Assembly: GCF_032452875.1 (NCBI RefSeq)
Contig: NC_083873.1
Location: forward strand, 76,629,987 to 76,693,986
Origin: Bos javanicus
Lineage: Eukaryota; Chordata; Mammalia; Artiodactyla; Bovidae
DNA: 64,000 bases
Direction: 5' to 3'
Positions within the stretch are counted from its first letter, which is position 1, and every line of letters starts with the position of its first letter. This document shows positions 54,686 through 64,000 of the stretch, one piece after another. Made by a program: the position numbers and the translations under genes. The notes below the pieces were generated by a model. The model worked only from the letters and a program-made list of their open reading frames with translations. It had not been told where the DNA came from and searched no databases.

Positions 54686-57668
54686 AACATTTAATTGTTC
54701 TACTATGGTGTTATGTTGAGAATGAATATCAAGGTTCCACAGATTCCTGTGATTTACTAAAATAGGGTGATGATGTTACCATATACTCTAAAATATTCAT
54801 ATAATCCATTCAATGATTTCAATGTCAGTGACTTCATTATAGCATTGAGAAGGATGTATCAGAAAATAGTTAATAGAAAAATGTGAATGCTAAGGAAAAA
54901 GAAAATATGAAAAATTGGTCTTATCCCACTAGGTGCTATTTTACTAAGTGTCATATCTTGTAAAGAATTCAGTTCAGAATAAGCAGTATAAGGTTAGGAG
55001 GATGTGATCTCTCTGTTGATAGCTCTAACTGGTAATTGAAGCTTGCTTCATTCTGAACCATCTGTAGACTCCATGTGGTCCTAGAACATAGAAAACAGAA
55101 TCAGACCCTTAAGCATGGGTTAATCAATGCTACTCCATGGTCTGTCATAATTTAGTGCAGTTACAAATGTGATCAAGGAGCACCGGTAATAAAATTACTC
55201 TTTCAAATAAAATGCAAAGCCAACATTATAGAGTGATACTTTGGAATTGTCCGTGCAATTTCCAGCATGCTAATGTCTAGTCTCTAGGTTATTAGAATAT
55301 TTTTTGTGATGTGTTAATTTTGTGTTTTTGTAAAGTAGTATTTCTGTTTCCTTCTCCTTTACTTTTCTGTTTTCCACCAGCATGGATGCTGGTCAATGCA
55401 ATCATTTGTCTACTTTATTATTTTCCCCCAAATGCTGATACCAAAATCAGCTGTACAACAAAGGAAAAGAGAGACGGTGTCTGGGAAGTTTGGTTCTTAA
55501 TCCCTTTGTAGGGAAAACTCTCATCTACATCTTCAATGTTTCTTATAAGAATAATTAACTCTGCTAAAATCCAGCACTTGTAACTCCTCGTGTATCCCCA
55601 GAATGGAACAGCTTATAACTATTGAATTTTACTTGGGAAATTGTGAGAAACAACTGCTCCCACTTGAGCTATTCGGAGATGACTACAATTATCAGTCAGC
55701 TTATTGGACTCTAGAAGTTGCAATAATAAAAGCACATTCCACCACTTGGAGAGTGAAAGTATCATGGAGATTGTTTTGCTCCCTGTCCTTTTGCGTCCCT
55801 TCAGGATTTTTGGTCAAACACCCATTCCTACCTAAAACATTCCTCTCACAGGCCAATCACCTGGATAATTGCATTTTCATTCTGAAAGATAAAAGGGGGG
55901 AAAACAGCCAAAAATAACACAGAGTGACTCACAGTCATTAAAAGATATATTTCTGATTTGGTCTTGTATTTACCACTCACACTTCTAAAAGGTTTTGAAT
56001 TGAGTCAAACTTCACTGAGCAACCTTGTTGTTCCTTTATTGTCACCAGTAGTGTGTGTGTCTGCGTGTGTTGTTGTTGTGTATACCTTTTATCAAGGCAC
56101 AGAATGTGATAAATTTCAACAGGTACACCAAAAGGCAGAAAATGAAACCTCTTTACCTTTTAAGTACTGGCTTGATAACTATGAAGAGAGAACTGCTCTC
56201 TCCTGCCCCCAAAAGGCATAAACAACAGATCTGATGAAAGGAAAGAACATAAGACACTCGCTCATACACTGAATTCCTTTCTAGCAAGACATTCTTAGGA
56301 AATTTTTTTGGGGTCCAGGTGCAAGCTATTACCTTGTTTGTGACAACAAAACATGTGATCTTAGCCTGAATGTTTACAAACGAGCACAGGTGGCATTACA
56401 AAATAGGCTTTGGAATAGATATTAGAAAGTAGAAAAACAGTAGTCTGTGAAAGAGATTTGCTTCAAAATTGTTTTACTTACTATTGCAATGTTTTGGCAT
56501 TCAAAGGCCAAATTTTCTGCCTTAAACCATTATCTTTATAGTCAACATTATTGATACATATTATAATTTATCATACAATTACAAAAGTACTCACCAAAGC
56601 CACCATCAATTGTTTTCACTATATTTACACAGATCAAAAAAGGGTTGCCATGTAATCACAAATCTGAAATTCAGGCAGACTTGAATGACTAGCCCTTTTT
56701 CAAGGTTATTAATTTTGAATGGAGCTCTGCATTTCCAGAAATTACTTGGGGATATCAGCACAACAGATGAAATAAATATCAGAAAAATGATTTTAAAATG
56801 GAGATCAAGCAGTGATCCAAATCCTTATACACTTTTTCCTTCTTATTTTTCATTCATTGAAGCACATCATAAGTGTCACTTATAACAAACTGCCTAGGAC
56901 TACCACTAGCAAATCGCTGTTACACTACAGATATTAGCTCTTTGAATTCATGTCATTTTGTCCCAGATGGATATTTTTCACATATATCCAACTTTAGCTT
57001 TACTTGAAAATGAAATTTTCTTCTTTGAGAAAATTATGTGGCCTTAAGAAAAAAAAAAGGATGTATCTTTGTGTTTTTAGCTCTGTAAGACTAAGTCTGA
57101 AAGACTAAATCTAGAATAGACTGTATATTGTCCAACTTTAACCTATAAATTTTCTTAAATCTCCATAGCACATTAAAAAAAAAATTTTAATGCTACAGTT
57201 GCTAATTAAAATAGTTTTGGATCAAAAGTTTGCTAAAATACTTTACTCTTGAGTGTCTAAATCAATAAATTATATTACTAAAGATTTGTCATGTCTAATA
57301 GTTTACAAAACTATTTATAAAATAAATGACAATGTAAGTTAGCTCTGGACTCAAAAACTTTGTTTAAATTGTATGTAATCTCTAAGATAACTATTTTTGA
57401 AGATACCTCATTATTTGAAAACCACCATGCAAACTTTAAAGATTCCTTATCTTAAAAAAAAGTTACATTTGAAAAGCTTTTCAAAAAATTACATTTTTCT
57501 TCAAACATAAAAATGTAATACCCCAGAACTCTTATCTATAAAATTCTAAATAAGAATAATGCATAGTGCTTTGTAGTAAACTCAGATATAAATTTCCAAA
57601 TCTTAAGATCAATTAATTACTTTACTTGGGTTTGACATCTTAAAATGTTTTTTTAAAGATCTGTAGTA
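54686..57668. other. Long stretch without recognised repeats or genes
   Basis: About 3 kb. Short TG/TTG repeats at 56048-56080. Frames of 104 codons (55603-55917, +), 87 codons (55958-56221, +) and 66 codons (55311-55511, +) follow one another but show no recognisable domain. I cannot assign any function. Confidence 0.45.
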
Positions 57669-57682
57669 TTGATTTGTTTAAA

Positions 57683-58601
57683 TTTTTATTTGATATTGGA
57701 GTATAGTTGATTTATAATGTGTTACTTTTAGTTAACAGCAAAGTGATTATGTTTTATATGTGTGTGTATATATATATATATATATTCATATATCTATTCT
57801 TTTTCAGATTCTTTTGCATATGGGTTATTATAGAGTATTGGGTAGAGGTCCCTGTGCTATGTAGTAGGTCTTTGTTGATTATACATTTTATATATATTAG
57901 TGTGCTTACATTAATTCCAACGTCATAGTTCCTGCCACACACACACTTTTCCTTTGGTAACTATAAATTTCCTTTCTAAGTTTGATTATCTATTTATGTT
58001 TTGTAAATAAGTTCATTTGTATCAGTTTTTAAATTCTACTTATAAGTTATATTATGTAATATTTGTCTTCCTCTCTCTGACTTACTTCACCTAGTATGAT
58101 AATCTCCAGAACCATCCATGTTGCTGCAAATGGCAATATTTCATTATTTTATACAGCTGAGTAATATTCCACTATATATGTACCACAACTTCTTAATTCA
58201 TTTATCTATAGATGGACATTTTGGTTGGTCCCATACTGTAGCTATTGTAAATAGTGCTACAATGAAGATTGGGGGAAGAAGGCAATGGCACCCCACTCCA
58301 GTACTCTTGCCTAGAAAATCCCATGGACAGAGGAGCCTGGTAGGCTGTGGTCCATGGGTTGCTAAGAGTTGGATATGACTGAGCGAATTCACTTTCACTT
58401 TTCACTTTCATGCATTGGAGAAGGAAATGGCAACCCACTCCAGTGTTCTTGCCTGGAGAATCTCAGGGACGGGAGAGCCTGGTGGGCTGCCGTCTATGGG
58501 GTCGAACAGAGTGGGACATGACTGAAGCAACTTAGCAGCAGCAGCAGATTGGGGTTCCTGTATCTTTTCAAAGTATGCTTTTCTTCAGATATATTGTACA
58601 A
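57683..58601 (-). mobile_element. L1 3' end interrupted by Bov-A2
   Basis: Minus-strand L1: 3' UTR (ggagtatagttgatttataat, a TG/TA microsatellite at 57760-57785, ttctttttcagattctttt), then the end of ORF2 (gctgagtaatattccact, gatggacattttggttgg). It continues after the SINE (gattggggttcctgtatc). Possible duplication ttgatttgtttaaa (57669-57682) and ttgttttgttttaaa (58602-58616). Confidence 0.85.
58275..58545 (+). mobile_element. Bov-A2 SINE with 9-bp duplication, inside L1
   Basis: Two complete BovA bodies joined by the cactttcacttttcactttc linker, ending in (agc)n. Flanked by agattgggg at 58266-58274 and 58546-58554, which is L1 sequence, so the SINE is younger than the L1. Confidence 0.93.
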
Positions 58602-58825
58602 TTGTTTTGTTTTAAAATGTACTAGAAAGGGCTATGCACTTTTTCACTATTTCTACAGTCTCCTTTTTTCATGAAAATATCTTTCAAATTCTTGATATTT
58701 CTCCAATTGGTAAGAAAATAAACCTAGAAGGGGATGTTGTTTGGTTGTTTGTTTTGTCTTGCCTTTTTGCTGGATCCTGAATTGGCCCACACCTCCTGCC
58801 TCTCTCTTAGACTTGGCTTTCCTTT

Positions 58826-59282
58826 ATTATTATTAATTTTTTTTTATTTTAACACCAAAAACAGTTTGTATTGGGATATAGCTGATTAACAATGTTGTGA
58901 TAATTTCAGGTGAACAGTGCAGAGACTTAGCCTTACAGATACGTGTATCCATTCTCCTCCACCACCCTCCCATCCAGACTGGCACATAACATTGAAGTTC
59001 CATGTGCTATTAATAGGTTTTTGTTGTTGATCCATTTTAAATATAGCAGCGTGCACATGACCTTTCCAAAGTCCCTAATTATCCCTTCCCCTCTGCCACC
59101 ATGAGTACACTTTCTAAGTCTATGAGTCTCTTTCTGTTTTCTAAGTTCATTTGTATCATTTCTTTTTTAGATTCCATGTATAAGGGGTGTCATATGATAT
59201 TTCTTATTCTCAGTTTGACTTACTTCACTCAGTATGACACTCTCTGTGTTCATCCATGTTTTTGAAGATGGCCTTATTTCTT
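58826..59282 (-). mobile_element. L1 3' segment of a 5'-inverted copy
   Basis: T-rich end at the left, then L1 3' UTR and the last ORF2 codons on the minus strand, ending near aagatggccttatttc. Joined head-to-head to 59283-59477. A perfect 13-bp duplication, ttggctttccttt, bounds the pair at 58813-58825 and 59478-59490. Confidence 0.9.
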
Positions 59283-59477
59283 AAAAAACTAAAAATAGAG
59301 CTACCATATGACCTTGCAATACCACTTTGGGACATATATCCAGAGAAAAACATGGCTGAAAAAGATACATGCACCCCAATGTCCATTGCAGCACTGTTTA
59401 CGATTGCCAAGACATGGAGACAACCTAAATGTTCATCGACAGAGGAATGGATTAAGAAGATGGAGTATATACATACA
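59283..59477 (+). mobile_element. L1 inverted 5' segment (ORF2 C-terminal coding)
   Basis: Plus-strand L1 ORF2 tail: FLKKLKIELPYDLAIPLWDI, then KDTCTPMSIAALFTIAKTW and STEEWIKKMEYIHT. It maps just upstream, in the element, of the minus-strand segment to its left and meets the right duplication copy directly. Confidence 0.92.
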
Positions 59478-59659
59478 TTGGCTTTCCTTTCATTTGAAAA
59501 CTTCAGACATAGAGCATTGAGCAGCTCTGCCTTATGCAGGGGCGAGTTTCCCCCTGGGAAGGGTAGCAAGGACTACATACTGGAACAGAACCCTGTCCTC
59601 AGTATTGTGGTCACTGCAAGTTTCAACAATAACAAAAACTTTCTGTATAATGACATTTT

Positions 59660-59794
59660 GCTGCTGCTGCTGCTGCTAAGTCACTTCAGTCCTATCCGAC
59701 TCTGTGCGACCCCATGGACTGCAGCCTACCAGGCTTCTCCGTCCATGGGATTCTCCAGGCAAGAACACTGGAGTGGGTTGCCATTTCCTTCTCC
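59660..59794 (-). mobile_element. BovA monomer with 13-bp duplication
   Basis: Minus-strand single BovA body with a (gct)n end at the left and no second monomer. Perfect 13-bp duplication ataatgacatttt at 59647-59659 and 59795-59807. Confidence 0.93.
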
Positions 59795-59970
59795 ATAATG
59801 ACATTTTACTTATCTCTTTCTCTTTCCTCAGTTCTTCCCCGGCTTTAACTAATAAAGAATTGAGAAACACAGACAATTCTTTTCAAAAAGTCTTTCTTAT
59901 TTAGGATTTTGGCATTCTTGGCCTGGGTGGGGCTGGAGAGAACTTGATGCTTTCTCCAGAATGAAGAGTC

Positions 59971-60154
59971 CCAGGCAAGAACACTGGAGTGGGTTGCCGT
60001 TTCCTTCTCCAATGCATGAAAGTGAAAAGTCAAAGTGATGTCACTCAGTCGTGTCCGACTCTTAGCGACCCCATGGACTGCAGCCCACCAGGCTCCTCCA
60101 TCCATGTGATTTTCCAGGCAAGAGTACTGGATTGGGGTGCCATTGCCTTCTCCA
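59971..60154 (-). mobile_element. Bov-A2 SINE, 3'-truncated
   Basis: Starts inside the distal monomer (cccaggcaagaacactgg), then the linker and one full BovA body to ccttctcca. The element's own 3' end is missing at the left. No duplication found. Confidence 0.87.
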
Positions 60155-60166
60155 TCAGCTAAGGCT

Positions 60167-60440
60167 GCTGCTGCTGCTAAGTTGCTTCAGTCATGTCTGA
60201 CTCGGTGCGACCCCATAGACAGCAGCCCAACAGGCTCCCCCGTCCCTGGGATTCTCCAGGCAAGAACACTAGAGTGGGTTGCCATTTCCTTCTCCAGTGC
60301 ATCAAAGTGAAAAGTGAAAGTGAAGTCACTCAGTCGTGTCCGACTCTTCTCGACCCCTTGGACTGTAGCCTACCAGGCTACTCCTTCCATGGGATTCTCC
60401 AGGCAAGAGTACTGGAGTGGAGTGCCATTGCCTTCTCCGA
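60167..60440 (-). mobile_element. Bov-A2 SINE with 10-bp duplication
   Basis: Complete two-monomer Bov-A2 with (gct)n at the left. Perfect 10-bp duplication agctaaggct at 60157-60166 and 60441-60450. It lies only about a dozen bases from the neighbouring Bov-A2 copy. Confidence 0.94.
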
Positions 60441-60639
60441 AGCTAAGGCTAGACACAGCTAAACAGGTCTTTTGATTTCAACTGAGCCCTTTCTGTGGCC
60501 AATGAGGTAGCTGTGCTTGTGAGGGTTGTCTGGCTGTTTATACGGGGAAACAGTAGACTGGGCCACGGCAAAGACATCATGCTGCAGGTAGTTTCTGTGG
60601 TGGCTGCACAGGTTTCCCAGAGAGTCTCTTGTGTGTAAA

Positions 60640-60830
60640 ATCTCTTGAGACCTGTGCTTGGAACTGAAACATATTGCTTCCACCACTTCTCTTAACCCAA
60701 GGCAAGTTACAAAGTCAGCTCAAATTCAAGAAGCCGAGAAACAGATTGTAACATATGATGGGAAGAGTTACAAAGTCATATTGCAAGGGATGTGGATAAA
60801 ATTACAGGAAATTTTGTGACTCACTTTTTC
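60640..60830. mobile_element. Ancient LTR-like remnant
   Basis: gacctgtgcttggaactg, gcttccaccacttctc, gcaagttacaaagtcag, atgatgggaagagttaca and aagtcatattgcaaggg form an ordered series typical of an old mammalian LTR-type repeat (MaLR-like by memory). Family and strand uncertain. Confidence 0.35.
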
Positions 60831-62299
60831 TACAAACTATAAATTACAATGATAGATTACATATATTAAACATCCCATAAAGATTTGTCAAATGTATGAG
60901 GGAATAAATGCATGAATAAGTGAATGACTGAATGATGAAGAAAAGTAATACGACTCTCCTCAGTAAGGTGGCATCTTCATTAACTGGGTATGGTCTAGGT
61001 CATAGATGTTGATAATATTTCGTAGTCATTATTTATATAGATGGACTGTTTTGACTAAATTGAGTATTCACTTCCTTTTTCTAATCATTTTTATTTAAAT
61101 ACAATTTTTTGAGTTTCTGTTTCCTGAAATGATAATAATATTCAATTATTAATAAATAATTTTTCAATTTCCCTTTTGAATAAAATTTTCACATTCTCCT
61201 GTTTTGTAATAATTGACCTCATAGAATTATTTATGGCCTTTAAATATCCCCTCCCAGTCTAATTGTATCAAACTTAAAATTTATAAGGGAATTAATATCA
61301 TTTTTTATTTATATAAATAAATATTAATTGCTATTAAGTGTAAGAAGTCTTAAACTAAAAAACCTTACCTCAAGCAAACTTTCACTATATTTTCAACATC
61401 TATTCTTCCCTCTACTTCAAAATAAGAATTATCTGAATAGGTCTTTTTTTATCCAAATTGCATATCTTCATTTCTGCTGGGGTATTTTTATAAAGTGAAG
61501 AGCACTCTGATAATGAGCTTCAAAAAACCTGGAAATCATTCCAATTAAAATCTGCCCACATGTAACACATCACAAAGAAAAGGCACAGATCTGTGAGGGC
61601 AGAAACAATGCAAAGATAATTCAATATGAAAGAAATTTTCATATAAGCCTCTGTAACTTTGCTATATGTGACAATGTAGACCTCAGAAGTATGATGGTAA
61701 ATACTTTTTCAAATGCAAATGCGAAAGGTATGAGTTTAGAACGCATGCAGAATATGAGTTTGATTTAGGCTGGCATTCTGCTTTGGAAGGTCCACATGTT
61801 AAATTAGTTTCAATCTATAATTGCACGTGCAGTTAGCATAGCAGTTCAAAAAGACCAATGCTAGATTACTGTTTAAGCACAGAAAGGTGCAGGGTTTTAT
61901 GGTCTCTTAGCTTGCTTCACTGTGTGACACTATTAAAATTTCCACAGAGCACAACATTATATACTGAGTTCAATCAGAAAAAAAGGGTAATGCCCCTTGG
62001 AGGAAGTTAGCTCATTTTCTTTTTATTGGTTGTAGTGAGTGTGGTGCCAAGCCACTGGTTTCATCTTCATTGCTTTAAAGAGAAAAGCTCATCTAAGTCA
62101 AAAAATAAATTAAAATGAAACTATATCCACTAAATTCATTGCCTTTTGTATACAGAAAGTTTTAGGGTTTTGTGGTAAAATAATCTTCTATTTGTTTCAT
62201 TTTATTTTAATGGTGCCTCACAACTGTCTCCCATGCATTAGGGAGGGAAGGGAAACACAATTTGAAATTAGAATAAAAAATTTCCACGATAGAGACACA
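60831..62299. other. No gene recognised; AT-rich
   Basis: About 1.5 kb with no recognised repeats. Confidence 0.5.
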
Positions 62300-62582
62300 G
62301 AGGTAGAGATGAAATGAATGGATAGCAAGGGAGAAGGGCAGAGGAGAGACGAACTGGGAGATTAGGATTGACATATATATATACTACTATGTATAAAATA
62401 GATAACTATTGAAAATCTACTGTGTGTATAGCACAGGGAACTCTACTCAGTGCTCTATGGTGACCTAAGTGGGAAGGAAAAAAAAAGAGGGGATGTATAT
62501 ATGGGTATATCTGATTCACTTTGCTGTACAGCAGAGACTAACACAACATTGTAAAGCAACTGTAATAAAACTTAATAAAAAC
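62300..62582 (+). mobile_element. L1 3' end
   Basis: Sense L1 3' UTR: ttaggattgacatatata, gtatagcacagggaactc, gatatgggtatatctgattc-like block, tgctgtacagcagagac, then taataaaacttaataaaaa. The 5' limit is approximate. No ORF. Confidence 0.8.
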
Positions 62583-63349
62583 CCAGTTTTCTGGGAATGA
62601 AATCTATTTGAATTTCACTCAAATTAGGAGTAACATGAACATTTATAGTAGCTTTCAAGAGATATTATACTACATATATGCAATCTACTAAAAGCATCAA
62701 GAAGTCCTCTCTGGGTACACATAGGCAATAACATGTGTGTTGTACAAACACACTCACGCAAGTTAGGGCACACATATATGGTACTGCCTGCAAATACAAA
62801 TTAGAGTGTATATACAGTGTATACTCATTATTCTGTTTTCTTTCCCACTAATTTAAGCTCTAATATATTCCACTTATAATAAACATGAAAATTAATATTT
62901 TTGACTTGATTCCATGAGGCAAGTTGGTAAATTTACGTAAGTGAAGAAAAATAGTTGCACAGTTAAATGAAATTATCTGACAATACCCACATAACTCAAC
63001 CATAGGCAATAATTGTATATATGATTGCTATTTTTTCAAAGACCTTAGAAAAGTAGAGTTAATAGTCTTTCTTACATATGAGGATTTTTATACTCAGAAA
63101 CATGATTTCTCAGAGCACCCAAGAATAGAGAATCAAAATTTCCTTTCTTTGTCAACTAAATTCTTCATTTAGCCCTCACTGCAGTAACAAGTTGAAAGGT
63201 TGACATATCAATACCATGTATGTTTTGCTTTAGGCTAAGGCTCAGAATGACTTCACAACAATATTACTTAACATAAATGCAAGCTATCAGTTTATTGTAA
63301 CAAGTAAAAGTATATTTAAGGCACAATATGTACTATTTTAGTATTTATG
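62583..63349. other. No gene recognised
   Basis: Unassigned AT-rich DNA. Confidence 0.5.
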
Positions 63350-63459
63350 AGCTTCCCTGATGGCTCAGACAATAATCTGCCTGCGATGCAGGAGACCAGT
63401 GTTCAATCCCTGAGTGAGGAAGATCCCCTGGAGAAGGAAATGGCAACCCACTCCAGTAT
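63350..63459 (+). mobile_element. Bov-tA SINE, 3'-truncated
   Basis: Sense head gcttccctgatggctcag and body to ccactccagta. The rest of BovA is missing. Confidence 0.87.
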
Positions 63460-63877
63460 AAGTTATGATATTTTATTTTTTCACATCTTCATTGAGTAAA
63501 ATTCACCTATATTTTAAATATTGGTTTTCTTAAGGAGAAAATTTTTCTCCAAAACATTTTGGAAACACAAGATTTTCAATTTTGAAATGAACTATAGAGA
63601 TTATCTTCTTGAATTTTCCATTAATTCTAGGATTTCCTTTTATATGTCCCTAAATGTCTGCTTTTAAAAATAGGATGGGAATAGGAGTTAATTGTTTCTT
63701 TAGGAAGATCATGATACTTTTTTGCAAAATCTTATATTGAGTTAAACTTTCTCACTTTAACCCTAACCCACCACTGATAGTTCTATCCTATAAAACCAGG
63801 ATTCTTTATTCCTTTCTACATGAACTTTTGTCTAATTAGTTACTAGTAATTGTACTAACAAGAACAACAATAATAAT
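63460..63877. other. No gene recognised
   Basis: Unassigned AT-rich DNA. Confidence 0.5.
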
Positions 63878-64000
63878 AATAGCTAACATATATTGAGTAC
63901 TTATATTCCAAGAACAAATCTATACGATTTTCACATATCTTCAAATGCTAACAACAATCCTTCAGAGAAAACACTAATGCTGTTTTACAGATGTAGGGAA
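63878..64000 (-). mobile_element. MIR SINE remnant, runs off the window
   Basis: Reverse complement of the MIR 3' half: aataatagctaacatatat, tgagtacttatattcc, aatgctgttttacagatg. The head would lie beyond position 64000. Confidence 0.65.

Larger units (their letters stand above)
59491..60700. other. Unassigned host sequence carrying three BovA/Bov-A2 insertions
   Basis: After removing the SINEs, the remaining sequence (59491-59646, 59808-59970, 60451-60700) is moderately GC-rich. It has an AATAAA at 59851-59856. It could be an LTR or an old transposon; I cannot identify it, and no frame is convincing. Confidence 0.4.

Noticed and set aside
55603..55917. A 104-codon plus frame with an acceptor-like ccccag just upstream
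   Set aside because: No recognisable domain or repeat of the pattern in neighbouring frames; a single pyrimidine-rich AG is common by chance.
1..64000. A previously undescribed protein-based system (operon, defence island or biosynthetic cluster)
   Set aside because: The window is ruminant repeat-rich DNA with no host genes that I can support. All multi-motif coding remnants belong to BovB or L1.

Overview
This is nuclear DNA of a ruminant, most likely a bovid. The evidence is the repeat content: BovB (an RTE-clade LINE), its dependent SINEs (BovA, Bov-A2, Bov-tA), a cetartiodactyl CHR-type tRNA SINE and artiodactyl-type L1 copies. Older layers shared across mammals (MIR, L2, old L1, a Tigger-type and a mariner-type DNA transposon, MaLR-like LTR sequence) lie beneath. 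The species cannot be read from the sequence. I recognise no host protein-coding gene, rRNA, functional tRNA, CRISPR array or operon. Nearly every long reading frame is a piece of BovB or L1, or an antisense shadow of one. The window looks like intergenic or deep intronic, AT-rich DNA.

Layout. 1-6.6 kb: BovB 3' ends mixed with Bov-tA SINEs, a MIR and a 119-bp L1 stub. 6.6-9.5 kb: a long stretch with no recognised repeat. 9.5-14.8 kb: an old L1, a locally rearranged inverted/tandem duplication, a MaLR-like LTR, a Tigger remnant, an L1/BovB/L1 mosaic and a BovB copy with an inverted 5' part. 16.3-19.3 kb: L2, and an old L1 ORF2 interrupted by SINEs. 19.7-23 kb: two minus-strand BovB copies and a Bov-A2. 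27.4-30.3 kb: the longest BovB (minus strand, part of the endonuclease plus reverse transcriptase), itself broken by an L1 3' end. 34.35-36.5 kb: a 2.1-kb plus-strand BovB. 37.4-40.3 kb: MIRs (one split by a CHR SINE), SINEs and MaLR-internal-like sequence. 40.75-45.67 kb: the largest element, an L1 with a 5' inversion inside a 15-bp target-site duplication. 45.8-52.9 kb: SINEs and BovB copies. 53.9-54.7 kb: a solo endogenous-retrovirus LTR. 57.7-60.8 kb: two L1 3' ends (one 5'-inverted with a perfect 13-bp duplication) and a pile-up of Bov-A2 SINEs. 60.8-64 kb: mostly unassigned sequence, then an L1 3' end, a Bov-tA and a MIR running off the window.

How the parts work together. BovB encodes the endonuclease and reverse transcriptase. 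BovA, Bov-A2 and Bov-tA share BovB-related 3' sequence and are understood to be copied by that machinery. L1 supplies a second, poly(A)-based system. The biological story is retrotransposition history: three 5'-inverted insertions (two L1, one BovB), nested insertions that can be ordered in time, very short 5'-truncated insertions with duplications, and one local template-switch-like rearrangement. I found no convincing new protein system. The best leads are the 10.5-kb rearrangement, the inverted BovB and the unassigned LTR. All boundaries were set by eye and may shift by several bases; family names come from memory of consensus sequences, not from a search.
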